Of a stretch of 58,766 bases of DNA, positions 25,546 to 34,107 are shown piece after piece. Location of the stretch: NCBI RefSeq assembly GCF_000342005.1, contig NZ_AOHO01000080.1, positions 1 to 58,766 on the forward strand, read 5' to 3'. The notes beneath the pieces are model-generated. The model did not search any database. It was not told the origin of the DNA and saw nothing but the letters and a program-made list of their open reading frames with translations. Every line of letters starts with the position of its first letter. Within the stretch, counting starts at the first letter, position 1. This DNA comes from Amycolatopsis decaplanina DSM 44594. GTDB lineage: Bacteria > Actinomycetota > Actinomycetes > Mycobacteriales > Pseudonocardiaceae. A program made the position numbers and the translations under genes.

Positions 25546-26186
25546 TGCAGCAGGTCACCCAGACACCCGCGCCGGGGGCGATCGCCGAAGAATGGCGCCG
25601 CCGCGCCGAACGCGCCGGATTGGCCCGGGTCATGCGCGCGTCGCAGCCGATCGAACTCGCGGCCGAGACGACCGCCCGTACTCGCCGTCTTGTCACGGAT
25701 TTCCTGCGCTCGCTCGGCCGGGTCGGCACCGCACTGGAAATCGGCTGCGGGATGGGCAGGATCACCCCCTCGATCGCCGAGCGGGCACGCGCGGTGACCG
25801 CGGTGGACATGACCCCGCGCATGCTGGCGCTGGCCGAAAGGAACTGCGCACAACTGTCCAATGTGGAGTTCGAACAGCTGAAGGTTCAGCGGCTCCCCTG
25901 GAAGGACAAGCGTTTCGACGTGGCCGTCTGTGTGTGGGTACTGATGCACGTACTGGACGAGAACGAGGTCGCCGAAGCGTGCCGGGCCATCGCCGCGGCG
26001 TCCCGGCATCTCGTCCTGATCGAATACGAGGAGGCGGACATCCCGGTCGGAAGGTTCTCGAGGTTGCGGACCGTGGAGGAATACCTGGCCTTGTTGCCCG
26101 GTGCCCGGCTACTCGAACGGCGTGAGCTGCACTACGGCGGCGATCGCTCTTTCGCCGCGTTGATCGCCTTGGACGGTGCGCGGTGA
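25545..26186 (+). CDS. class I SAM-dependent methyltransferase (copy 1)
   Basis: The 213-residue protein starts at the ATG at 25545, sharing a base with the upstream stop (TGATG); the longer frame upstream is the aminotransferase gene read out of frame. Motif I is ALEIGCGMGRITP (about residues 64-76), the acidic end of beta-2 is AVDMTPRML, and motif II/III are FDVAVCVWVLMHV and HLVLIEYEEAD. It resembles methyltransferase domain 25/11 enzymes acting on small molecules (O- or N-methylation). The position between aminotransferase and UbiA genes suggests tailoring of the amino-sugar or prenylated intermediate. Confidence 0.85.
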   Translation: MQQVTQTPAPGAIAEEWRRRAERAGLARVMRASQPIELAAETTARTRRLVTDFLRSLGRVGTALEIGCGMGRITPSIAERARAVTAVDMTPRMLALAERNCAQLSNVEFEQLKVQRLPWKDKRFDVAVCVWVLMHVLDENEVAEACRAIAAASRHLVLIEYEEADIPVGRFSRLRTVEEYLALLPGARLLERRELHYGGDRSFAALIALDGAR

Positions 26187-27106
26187 CGACTTTGGCGGCC
26201 GCGCGCGGAAAAGCGTACTTCAGGCTCGCGAAGCTCGACATCGTCGACTACTACCTCGGTGTGGCCGTGGTGTGGACGCTGCTCGCGCCAACGGCGAGGT
26301 TCGATCCGGAGGTCCTGACCACCATCGGTGTGTTCCTGCTGGGCGAGGTGTTCGTGATCGCGGCGATGGTCGCGCTCGACGACCTCACGGGCTATCGCGA
26401 CGGCAGCGACATCACGAACTACTCGCCGGACGACCCGAAACGCAAACGGTATCGCAAACCCTTGGTGGCGGGGGTGCTCACCGAGGACCAGGTGCTCCGG
26501 TTCGCGTGGGTGACCGGGGCCATCGGGGCGGCGCTCTGGCTGACGGCCGTCGTGCTCGCACTGCATGGTCCTTTATGGACTATCGCCTTGATCTCCGTCA
26601 CCTACTTTTTTTCGTTGCAGTACTCCTGGGGGATGAAGCTGAGTTATCACGGCTTCCAGGAGTTCTTCATCGCGGCGCTCGGCTGGGCGCTGGTGCTGGC
26701 GCCGTATGGCCTCGCGACCGGCGAGCTCACCGGGTTCGCCCTCGCCCAGGCACTGCTCTTCGGGCTGGGACCACTGCTCTTCGGCGTCTATTCCAACACC
26801 AACGACGTCGACGGCGATCGGCGCGTCGGCAGACCGACTGTCGCGGTCCTGACCTCTCCGCGGGGCAACATGTTCTTCGTGATCGCCGTGTCGGCCGCCG
26901 AGCTCGTGCTGATCCTCGCCGTGCCCGCGCTCGGTGGTCCCTGGTGGTTCCCGCTGGCTCTCCTGCCGACGATAGTGGCGCGGGTGCGGCAGGTATGGCT
27001 CGGCTTCGCGCTGGGCGACATCCTCCGGGCGCGGATGCTCGGCATCCGGATCCACCGCATCACCGTGGCGTCACTCCTCGTGGTGAACCTGGTGGTGATC
27101 GGATGA
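26183..27106 (+). CDS. UbiA family prenyltransferase (membrane)
   Basis: The 307-residue protein starts at the GTG at 26183. It has about eight to nine hydrophobic helices. The first aspartate-rich motif is VALDDLTGYRDGSD (residues 64-75) and the second is YSNTNDVDGDRRVGRPT (about 203-219), matching the two metal-diphosphate sites of the UbiA superfamily. The family transfers isoprenyl groups from polyprenyl diphosphates to aromatic rings, sugars or glycerol phosphate, within the membrane. The motifs are variant enough that the acceptor cannot be told. No prenyl-diphosphate synthase is in the window, so the donor must come from primary metabolism. It overlaps the genes on both sides. Confidence 0.87.
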   Translation: MTTLAAARGKAYFRLAKLDIVDYYLGVAVVWTLLAPTARFDPEVLTTIGVFLLGEVFVIAAMVALDDLTGYRDGSDITNYSPDDPKRKRYRKPLVAGVLTEDQVLRFAWVTGAIGAALWLTAVVLALHGPLWTIALISVTYFFSLQYSWGMKLSYHGFQEFFIAALGWALVLAPYGLATGELTGFALAQALLFGLGPLLFGVYSNTNDVDGDRRVGRPTVAVLTSPRGNMFFVIAVSAAELVLILAVPALGGPWWFPLALLPTIVARVRQVWLGFALGDILRARMLGIRIHRITVASLLVVNLVVIG

Positions 27107-28374
27107 CCGATGTCGACGTCGCCGTCGTGGGCGCGGGGGTCGCGGGCCTCGCCGCCGCGTACCGGCTGGCCGGATCAGGGCGCGAGGTGCGGGTGTTCGA
27201 GGCGGCCGACGTGGTCGGTGGCCGGATGACGACACTCCGCGAAGACGGCTTCGTGATCGACACCTGTGCCGAGCAGATCGCCGAGCGTGGCTATCGCGAG
27301 ACGTGGAAACTGCTCGCGGAACTGGGCATCGATCGCGCGGCGGCGCCCAGGATCGGCCGCGGCATCGAGATGTGGCGCGGCAGGGCCCGCGGCGGCGTCG
27401 CGCAACCGCGAGGACTGATCACCGGGGCCGGGTTGCCGGTGCGCGCGCGCCTCGACGGGGTCAGGGCGATGCGGGGCGCCTTCGACATCGAACGTCCGGA
27501 GACATCCCGTCTGGGCGATCGCACCGTCGCCGAGTTCGCCGCGCCCTACCACCCGGACCTGCTGAACTACCTGCTGCAACCGGTCGTCTCGGGTTTCTTC
27601 GGCTGGCATCCGGCACGTTCGGCGGCCGCGCCGCTGCTCGCCTTGCTCACTTCGGTGGGTTCGCCACGAACCTGGCGGACCTACGACGAGGGCATGGACA
27701 CCTTCGCGCGTGCCCTCGCCGCTGGGGCCGACGTCACCACCGGGTTCCGGGTCGATCAAGTCGTCGATGACGGCTCCTCGGCACGGATCATCAGCGGGAC
27801 GCGCGAGATCTCCGCCAGAGCGGTCCTGCTGGCCGTGCCGGCCCCGGTCGCGGCCGGGCTGCACCCGTACCACGGATCCGCCTTCCTCGGCGTGTGCTCG
27901 TTCACACCGGTGGTCAAGGCGCATCTGCTGCTCGAGCGCCCGCTCGGCGGTCCCGGCTACGCGCTGGTCGTGCCGACCTCGGAGGACGGAACCGTGGCCA
28001 CGGTCATCTTCGACCACCTCAAGAACCCCGGACGCGCGCCGGCGGGCCGCGGCCTGGTCACGCTCATGGCCCACCCGGCCGTGGCGACGGAACTGCTGAC
28101 GATGCCCGATGACGACGTCGCGGTCCGCTTGACCGACGCCGCCGAACGGCTCGTCCCCGGACTGCGGTCGGCGACCCGGCGGGCGATCGTACGGCGTGTG
28201 CCGGAGGCGTTGCCCGAGGCGACTCCGCGCGCACTCGCTTTGCGCGCGAGCTTCGAGGAGAGCCTCGGCCGAGGTGCCGTGGACTACGCGGGCGACTGGG
28301 TGTTCCTGAGTCCGTGCAGTGAGGCGGCGGTCCGGTCCGGTTTGCAGGCCGCGCGACGCCTGGCCCGGTCGTGA
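27103..28374 (+). CDS. FAD-dependent oxidoreductase (amine oxidase / protoporphyrinogen oxidase-like)
   Basis: The 423-residue protein starts at the ATG at 27103, four bases inside the UbiA gene; the frame upstream is the UbiA gene out of frame. The N-terminal dinucleotide motif VAVVGAGVAGLAAAYRLAGS, the FEAADVVGGRM box and a GD-like C-terminal FAD block (DYAGDWVFLSPCSEAAVRSG, about 392-411) put it in the flavin amine oxidase/phytoene desaturase/PPOX superfamily. It may desaturate or oxidise a prenyl chain or an amine. UbiA-FAD oxidoreductase pairing suggests action on the prenylated product. The gene ends the first transcriptional block; hairpins follow. Confidence 0.85.
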   Translation: MTDVDVAVVGAGVAGLAAAYRLAGSGREVRVFEAADVVGGRMTTLREDGFVIDTCAEQIAERGYRETWKLLAELGIDRAAAPRIGRGIEMWRGRARGGVAQPRGLITGAGLPVRARLDGVRAMRGAFDIERPETSRLGDRTVAEFAAPYHPDLLNYLLQPVVSGFFGWHPARSAAAPLLALLTSVGSPRTWRTYDEGMDTFARALAAGADVTTGFRVDQVVDDGSSARIISGTREISARAVLLAVPAPVAAGLHPYHGSAFLGVCSFTPVVKAHLLLERPLGGPGYALVVPTSEDGTVATVIFDHLKNPGRAPAGRGLVTLMAHPAVATELLTMPDDDVAVRLTDAAERLVPGLRSATRRAIVRRVPEALPEATPRALALRASFEESLGRGAVDYAGDWVFLSPCSEAAVRSGLQAARRLARS

Positions 28375-28433
28375 GTGGTGCAGGCGATTCTCTTGAGAGA
28401 CAAGGCAAAGGTGACACGTCTGGGTGAGATGAT

Positions 28434-28469
28434 GGGGACTTTCCCTGCATCGGATGCGGGAAAGTCCCC
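28434..28469. terminator. strong hairpin after the FAD oxidoreductase gene
   Basis: GGGGACTTTCCC (28434-28445) and GGGAAAGTCCCC (28458-28469) are perfect 12-bp complements. Inside them, GCAT and ATGC pair again around CGG, and outside them GGTGAG and CTCACC can pair with a small bulge. The result is a long hairpin 60 bp after the stop, likely a terminator or attenuator splitting the plus-strand arm into two blocks. Confidence 0.75.
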
Positions 28470-28519
28470 CTCACCCCGGTGCGGTCCGGGTTCCGCCGGC
28501 ACCGCGGTCCGGTGCTCGT

Positions 28520-28572
28520 GTCGCGAAAGCCACTTTCGGGACATCACACGTCGCGAAAGTGGCTTTCGCGAC
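28520..28572. repeat. tandem pair of palindromic elements
   Basis: Two 23-bp hairpins, 28520-28542 and 28550-28572, lie head to head. The second has perfect arms GTCGCGAAAG and CTTTCGCGAC around TGG; the first is its reverse complement except for one base (GTCGCGAAAG, CCA, CTTTCGGGAC). I recall similar GTCGCGAAAG-type intergenic palindromes in Amycolatopsis genomes. Their function is unknown. Confidence 0.7.
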
Positions 28573-28624
28573 ACCACGGCCGAATCTCCACCGAAGACCA
28601 CCCATCCCGACCCGGAAGGCCCGG

Positions 28625-30118
28625 ATGAAACCACACGACATGGGAAAACTGCTCGACCAGTGCGCGCACACGCGGACGATCGTGCGCCTCGACCGGCCGT
28701 TCGACATCGCGCCCGGACGCGGGCTCAGCCATACGGTCGCTCAGCTCGCCGAACTGGTCCGGGACGCGGCGGGATGGCTGCACGAAGCCGGCGTCCGGGC
28801 CGGAGACCGGGTCGCCATCGTCAAACGGAACCACTGGGACTACGACCTGCTGGCGTGCGCGGCGGTGCGGATCGGCGCGGTCCCGGCGAAGTTGTCCGGT
28901 CAGCTGCCCGAGGACACGCTGGACATCCTGCTGAAGCGCCTCGACGCCGAGGTGGTGGTCACCGACCGCCCGTCCTTGCGCGCACATCGAGTACTGCGCG
29001 TCGAGGACTTCGCCGCGGGACCGGCGCCCGCGCCACACCACAGAGACGACGACGAACCGCTGCTGATCTGCCACACGTCGGGGACGACCGGCACCCCGAA
29101 GCTGGTGGTGCACACGACACGGACGATCATCGACCGGCTGGCCAGGCCGGAATCGGTGCGCTGGCCCGTCATCGGTGTCCGGCGCGACGATGTGGTGGGC
29201 AACGCCAGCGCGTTCGCGCACGGCCGCACGTTCTGCTGGACCGCTTCGGCACTGTGTCTCGCGCCGAGCGAGATCGTGATCCTGAGTGAGCCGTCGTCGG
29301 CGGCCCGGGTGTTCGGGCGGCACCGGCCCACCGTCGTCGAAGCCCTCCCGTCGGCGTATGTGCGGTGGCGTCCGCTCGCGAACGCGCCGGAGAACCCGTT
29401 CGACCGGGTGCGGAGGTTCGTCAGCACCTACGACGCGGTGCACCCGCCGGTGATCAGGACGATGCTGCGCGCCACCCGCCACAAGCGTCCATTGTGGATG
29501 CAAGGGTGGGGGCAATCCGAGACGGGACCGCTGTCTTTCCGGTTCTTCACCAGACGCACCGTCGGCACCACACGCAACCTCGGCAGGCCTCTGCCCGGTC
29601 TTGCGAAACTGCGGGTCGTCGACCCGGAGACCGCCGAACCGGTGGCCCGCGGCGGCGCCGGCCTGCTGCTGGCCCGCACCCGCGCGCGGTGTGTCGGTTA
29701 CGTCGGTGAGCAGGACCGCTGGGAGGCCAAGGCACATGGCCCGTGGTGGAACACCGGCGATGTCGGCAGGGTGAGCCGGACGGGTGCGGTGACCCTGCTC
29801 GATCGCGAGGTCGACACCGTTCCCGGGCTGAGCTGCCTCGAAACGGAGGACCTCATCGAGGACCGTCTTCCGTCCGTGGACGAATGTGTGGTGCTTTCCG
29901 CGGCCGGGCGGGAACCGATCCCGGTCGTCGTGACGGACACCGCGCTGGACCCGGCGCGGTGGCGGGCGGCGGTGGACGACCTTCCGGCGATGGGGGAGCC
30001 GGTGGTGCTGTCCTGGGACCAGGTGCCGCGCACCGGGACCGGGAAGGTGCGCCGGCGCGAGTTGCTGACGCGGCTGACCGGAACGCCCGACACGAACGGA
30101 TCGGGGAGGTGGACGTGA
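28625..30118 (+). CDS. AMP-forming acyl/aryl-CoA ligase family protein (copy 1)
   Basis: The 497-residue protein starts at the ATG at 28625 behind GGAAGG. It has the ANL-superfamily core: phosphate loop ICHTSGTTGTPKLVVHT (about residues 148-164), GWGQSETGPL (about 299), and NTGDVGRVSRTG (about 377). The C-terminal catalytic Lys lies in RTGTGKVRRREL. The hinge region is unusual: where most members have a GRxDD and a Gly-rich IxPxEIE block, this one has LLDREVDTVPGLSCLETEDL. It probably activates a carboxylic acid as AMP ester, for transfer to CoA or an amine. It is the first gene after the hairpin region, so it may have its own promoter. Confidence 0.87.
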   Translation: MKPHDMGKLLDQCAHTRTIVRLDRPFDIAPGRGLSHTVAQLAELVRDAAGWLHEAGVRAGDRVAIVKRNHWDYDLLACAAVRIGAVPAKLSGQLPEDTLDILLKRLDAEVVVTDRPSLRAHRVLRVEDFAAGPAPAPHHRDDDEPLLICHTSGTTGTPKLVVHTTRTIIDRLARPESVRWPVIGVRRDDVVGNASAFAHGRTFCWTASALCLAPSEIVILSEPSSAARVFGRHRPTVVEALPSAYVRWRPLANAPENPFDRVRRFVSTYDAVHPPVIRTMLRATRHKRPLWMQGWGQSETGPLSFRFFTRRTVGTTRNLGRPLPGLAKLRVVDPETAEPVARGGAGLLLARTRARCVGYVGEQDRWEAKAHGPWWNTGDVGRVSRTGAVTLLDREVDTVPGLSCLETEDLIEDRLPSVDECVVLSAAGREPIPVVVTDTALDPARWRAAVDDLPAMGEPVVLSWDQVPRTGTGKVRRRELLTRLTGTPDTNGSGRWT

Positions 30119-30900
30119 CCACGGCCTACGTTTTCGACAACCACAGCAGGCACGCCGATGAACAGCATCGCTGTCTCTCCGAGGCCTACGACCCGAGCAC
30201 CTTCGCGCGGCTGGAGGAAACCGGGGTCGGAGCCGGCTGGTCCTGCCTCGAAGTCGGGGCCGGCGGCAGCGGTGTCGCGCACTGGCTCGCCGGGAAGGTG
30301 GCACCGACCGGGTCGGTGCTCGCGACCGACATCAAACCGGGCCATGTCGCACCCGCGCCGGGGTTGACCGTCCTACGGCACGACGTCGTCCGCGAGCCGT
30401 TGCCGCGCGGCGGATTCGACCTCATCCACGCCCGTCTGGTCCTTCAGCATCTCCCGGAAAGGGAGGCCGTTCTCCGTAAGCTCGCGCGGGCACTGAACCC
30501 AGGCGGCTGGCTGCAGATCGACGAGTTCGACATCTCCTATGGCCCGATCCTGCTCGCGCCCGACGAGCGGGCGGCGAGCCTTTACGAGAAATTTCTGGCC
30601 GCCAAGGAGAAGACGTTCGAGTCCGCGGGCGGGGACGGTACCTGGGGCCGCCGCGTGGCCGCGTCCATGGCCGCCGCGGGTCTGGTGGACGTCGACCCGG
30701 TGCCGATGATCTTCCCCTGGCGCGCGGGGGCACCGGGTGTACGTCTGCTGATCCACCACACCTGGCATCTGCGTGACCGGCTGGTCGCCGCGGGCATGAC
30801 CGACGGTGAGCTGGCCGGGGTGCGCGCGGTCATGGGGGATCCCGGCTTCCGGGCGACGTCGTGTGTCGTCTACTCCGTGCACGGGAGGTGCCCGGAATGA
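30115..30900 (+). CDS. class I SAM-dependent methyltransferase (copy 2)
   Basis: The 261-residue protein starts at the GTG at 30115, overlapping the ligase stop (GTGA). Motif I is SCLEVGAGGSGVAHWLAG (about residues 43-60), followed by LATDIKPGHV, FDLIHARLVLQHLPE (about 102-116) and LARALNPGGWLQIDEFD (about 125-141), the UbiE/COQ5-like layout. The C-terminal 100 residues form a cap domain. It differs from the earlier methyltransferase of the locus, which implies two separate methylations. The next gene starts within its stop codon. Confidence 0.86.
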   Translation: MTTAYVFDNHSRHADEQHRCLSEAYDPSTFARLEETGVGAGWSCLEVGAGGSGVAHWLAGKVAPTGSVLATDIKPGHVAPAPGLTVLRHDVVREPLPRGGFDLIHARLVLQHLPEREAVLRKLARALNPGGWLQIDEFDISYGPILLAPDERAASLYEKFLAAKEKTFESAGGDGTWGRRVAASMAAAGLVDVDPVPMIFPWRAGAPGVRLLIHHTWHLRDRLVAAGMTDGELAGVRAVMGDPGFRATSCVVYSVHGRCPE

Positions 30901-32270
30901 CCAGCGCGCTGGGCACCGTGACCGTGGCGGGCCCGGTCGATCTCCCGTTGGCCGGGGAGCTCGACGTGCAGGCAGCCTGCGGGATCATGCATGTGCACGG
31001 CAGGCGATCCGGTGAACCCGCCCCGCTCGGACTCGACTACGCGTCCCTGCTCGCGGCCGAACTCGCCGAGATGGGCGCAGTGGCGGCGAGGCTGGCCAGA
31101 GACCGGGGAATTCCGTTGCGCGGTGTGTCCACCTCGTTGGCGCAGGCCGCTTTACTGGCGATCTCCCAGTATCTCGCGGCGGCGACCACCCGGGACGAAT
31201 ACCGGGAGGAGCTCCTCCCCGGCGGTCCGCCCTTTCGCTCGTCCGACGGTGTCGCGTTCGAGATCGAGACGCTCGATCCGGCGATATGGCAACGGTTCTG
31301 GAGTGAACTCGGAGCCGATCACGCGGCGATCTCGAGTGGCTGGCGGCCGTTCATGCAGAGGTTCGCGACCGCGACCTGCCCGCTGCCACCGCGGCTGCCG
31401 GAGCTCCTCGCCGCCTGCCCGATCGCCCGGTCCGAGCGGGCGGCCGCCCTGACCGGGATGACTTTGGTGCGGGTGGCGGACCGGGCACTCGACGGGATGC
31501 CCGCGTTCGTCGTGAGCGGGGAAGGGCGTGGGCACCGGCCGGTGCGGCCGGTGGAGTCGCTCCCGCTGTCCGGCTTGGTGGTGCTCGAATCCTGCCGCCG
31601 GGTGCAGGGCCCCATGGCCGGTCATCTGCTGCGGCTGCTCGGCGCGTCGGTGCTGCGGATCGAGCCTCCGGGTGGTGACCCGCTGCGCTGGGTGCCGCCG
31701 ATGGCCGGGGAAACCTCGGCCAGGTTCCAAGCGCTCAACGAGGGCAAGGAAGTCGTCGAGATCGATTTGACCAGGCCGGAGGGGAGGCGGCAGCTGATCG
31801 AACTCGCGGCCGGGGCCGACGTCTTTCTGCACAACTGGGCACCGGGCAAGGCGGAGCGGTGGTCGTTGACCGGGCACGATCTGGCTCGAGCCCGGCCGGG
31901 CATCGTGTACGCCCACGCCTCGGGCTGGGGTACCGAGCTGGGGCCCGAACCGCCGGTGGGAACGGATTTCATCGTCCAGGCCTACGCGGGCGTACCGCGG
32001 TCGTTGATGACGATCGTCGATGTGTTCGGCGGGATCGTGTCGGCCCGCGGGATCGTGACGGCACTGGCCCGCGGTGCCACGCGGGTCGACTCGTCCCTGT
32101 TGTCCGCGGCTTGCCGGCTCAACGCGGGTGCCCGGCGCCGAAGTGACCTGCCCCTGACCGTGCCGGTGTGCGACGACCTCACGGCCCTCGCCGCCGATCC
32201 CCGCTTTTCCCGCGCGCTCGTCCACGACGACTGTGTCCTCGTCGCTTCGCCGTGGCGGTTCGTCTCATGA
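30897..32270 (+). CDS. family III (CaiB/BaiF) CoA-transferase-like protein
   Basis: The protein has 457 residues from the ATG at 30897. The middle and C-terminal part shows the family: LVVLESCRRVQGPMAGHLLR, LGASVLRIEPPGGDPLRW, FQALNEGKEVVEIDL, DVFLHNWAPGKAERW and RPGIVYAHASGWG. An Asp in LMTIVDVFGGIVSA sits where the catalytic Asp is expected. The N-terminal ~200 residues look like a second, degenerate copy or a fused helper domain, since canonical members start near LVVLE. These enzymes move CoA between carboxylic acids, forming an aspartyl-CoA intermediate. Combined with two ligases, it suggests a CoA-bound acyl substrate in the pathway. Confidence 0.82.
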   Translation: MTSALGTVTVAGPVDLPLAGELDVQAACGIMHVHGRRSGEPAPLGLDYASLLAAELAEMGAVAARLARDRGIPLRGVSTSLAQAALLAISQYLAAATTRDEYREELLPGGPPFRSSDGVAFEIETLDPAIWQRFWSELGADHAAISSGWRPFMQRFATATCPLPPRLPELLAACPIARSERAAALTGMTLVRVADRALDGMPAFVVSGEGRGHRPVRPVESLPLSGLVVLESCRRVQGPMAGHLLRLLGASVLRIEPPGGDPLRWVPPMAGETSARFQALNEGKEVVEIDLTRPEGRRQLIELAAGADVFLHNWAPGKAERWSLTGHDLARARPGIVYAHASGWGTELGPEPPVGTDFIVQAYAGVPRSLMTIVDVFGGIVSARGIVTALARGATRVDSSLLSAACRLNAGARRRSDLPLTVPVCDDLTALAADPRFSRALVHDDCVLVASPWRFVS

Positions 32271-33736
32271 ACTGGGTCTCTTCCGCCGGAGTGAGCCTGC
32301 GTGACCTCGTGCCCGCCGCCCTGCGCCGTGACTGGGTCCGGCGAGGTCACTGCCCTGACCGGGATCTGTACTCGTTGTTCCGTGATCACGTGCGTGAACA
32401 TCCTCGTCGCACCGCGGTGATCGACGACGAGGGCTCACTCCGCTACGCCGAGCTGGACACCGCGGTGCGAGAGCTGGCCGCCCGGCTGGAGACCGCCGGA
32501 TGCGGGTCGTCCGACATCGTCGGCGTGCGGGAACACAACGGGCGTGACGCGGTGATCGCCGAACTGGCCGTATACGCGATCGGCGCCGTGGCACTGCCGG
32601 TACCTCCGGGCGCGGACAACCTCCTCGAACGCGCGGGCGTGTGGTTCAGCGTCGGCGACGGGCGGATCGCGGGTGCGTCGAGGCGGCGCCGCGCCGGCCA
32701 CGCCACCCGGCCGCACCCGGACGCTCCGGCACGGATCCTGGTCTCGTCCGGTTCCGAGTCGGAGCCGAAGATGGTCGCCTATTCGCACAACGCGTTCGCC
32801 GGTGGACGGGCCAACTATCTCCGTGCCGTCCACGGTGGCACCGAGGTGCCTCGCGATCTCGTGCTGGTCTCCCTGACCTCGGGCTTCGGCTCGTTCGGAG
32901 TGCCGGTGACGCTGTGCCGCGCCGGCGGGACGCTGATCCTGACGCGCCGGTTCGAGGCGAGCACCGCCCTTCGGTTGATCGCCGGGCACCGGCCGACCCA
33001 CGTGTTCGCCGTGCCGACGATGTGGCGGCGCGTGGTCGAGCGCCCCGGTCAGGTGGACACCGCGGGGCTTTCGGCCATCGTGTCGAGCGGCGATACGCTG
33101 CCGCCGTCGACGCGCGCGGCTTGCCGCGAGCGGTTCGGCGTCGAGATGATCGATGTCTACGGATCCTCCGACGGGGTCAACTGCCATACGACGACGCCGG
33201 AGCACGGTGCGGGCGTCCCGGACCCGGCGGTGTGCGAGATCCGTCTCGTCGATGACGAGATCTGCGCACGAGGACCGATGACGCCACTGTGTTACGTGGG
33301 CGCGCCGGAGCTGGACGCGGCATATCGCTTCGACGGCGGCTGGGTGCGGACGGGAGACAACGGCCGGTTCGGTGACGGTGGCCGGTTGCACGTGACCGGC
33401 AGGCGTAAACGGGTGGTGATCCGCGGCGGGTACACGATCAGCCCCGCCGAGGTCGAACTCGCGATCGGCGACCATCCCGCGGTCCGGGAGGTCGTTTGCG
33501 TCCCGGTACCGGACGCCGAACTGGGCGAACGCCTTTGCGCTTGCCTGACCGTCCGGAACGGACATTCGCTGACGCTGCCCGGCCTTGTAGCGTTTCTCCG
33601 TGAAAAGGGCCTCGCCGTCGCCAAGCTGCCGGAGTCTTTGATGCTCCTGTCCGAACTGCCGGTGAGCCGCTCGGGCAAGGTCTGCCACCGAACGCTGGCC
33701 GGGCTCGCGGCCGGCCGAAGCGAGGTGAAATCGTGA
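32267..33736 (+). CDS. AMP-dependent synthetase/ligase family protein (copy 2) with a degenerate phosphate loop
   Basis: The 489-residue protein starts at the ATG at 32267, overlapping the CoA-transferase stop. Conserved ANL blocks are GSSDGVNCH (A5-like, about residue 300), WVRTGDNGRFGDGG (A7, about 360), TGRRKRVVIRGGYTISPAEV (A8, intact) and SRSGKVCHRTL with the A10 Lys. The phosphate loop, normally SGTTGxPK, reads VSSGSESEPKMVAYSH, so both central Gly/Thr positions are changed. It may have lost the adenylation half-reaction, keep only thioesterification or bind a different nucleotide; a weakly active enzyme is also possible. It closes the plus-strand arm. Confidence 0.83.
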   Translation: MNWVSSAGVSLRDLVPAALRRDWVRRGHCPDRDLYSLFRDHVREHPRRTAVIDDEGSLRYAELDTAVRELAARLETAGCGSSDIVGVREHNGRDAVIAELAVYAIGAVALPVPPGADNLLERAGVWFSVGDGRIAGASRRRRAGHATRPHPDAPARILVSSGSESEPKMVAYSHNAFAGGRANYLRAVHGGTEVPRDLVLVSLTSGFGSFGVPVTLCRAGGTLILTRRFEASTALRLIAGHRPTHVFAVPTMWRRVVERPGQVDTAGLSAIVSSGDTLPPSTRAACRERFGVEMIDVYGSSDGVNCHTTTPEHGAGVPDPAVCEIRLVDDEICARGPMTPLCYVGAPELDAAYRFDGGWVRTGDNGRFGDGGRLHVTGRRKRVVIRGGYTISPAEVELAIGDHPAVREVVCVPVPDAELGERLCACLTVRNGHSLTLPGLVAFLREKGLAVAKLPESLMLLSELPVSRSGKVCHRTLAGLAAGRSEVKS

Positions 33737-34107
33737 TCAGGCTCGAGCCCGGAACGGCCTGGCCGCAAAGGCGTTCGGAAAACCGCTGAAAGCGCCCGAG
33801 TGGAATTCCGAGGTCGCCGCGGGCTGGACTCCGTTCGCCGGGTTTCGTCCAGAGAGTTCGTTTTTCCGTAGATGGCTGTGGCGATCAAGTCGCGGATGTC
33901 GCCGCCCGGCTACTGCGTCGGCTGGCGCGGCGACTGCGGCATCGACCCCCGAGTCGGGAACGACCTCACGGCCACTACGCCCCCGAATAGATAGATCAAA
34001 AGATGTAAGGAGAGGTGGCGGCAAGTCCAGGCGGAAGGATCGAGAGGAGGCTCGGAATAAGTGGGTCAGTGAGCGCTCGCCAAGTCGGAAAAATCGCAAT
34101 CATATGA
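33737..34107. other. intergenic region downstream of the locus
   Basis: No supported gene. GC content drops sharply from about 33960 (runs such as AGATAGATCAAAAGATG), marking the left edge of the low-GC toxin cassette. A short frame from the ATG at 34104 ends after 31 codons and overlaps the toxin frame. Confidence 0.35.

Noticed and set aside
15477..33736. Hidden PKS, NRPS, terpene synthase or lanthipeptide enzyme in the locus
   Set aside because: None of the proteins shows ketosynthase, condensation, terpene cyclase or LanM/LanC motifs; the two ANL proteins have no carrier domain.
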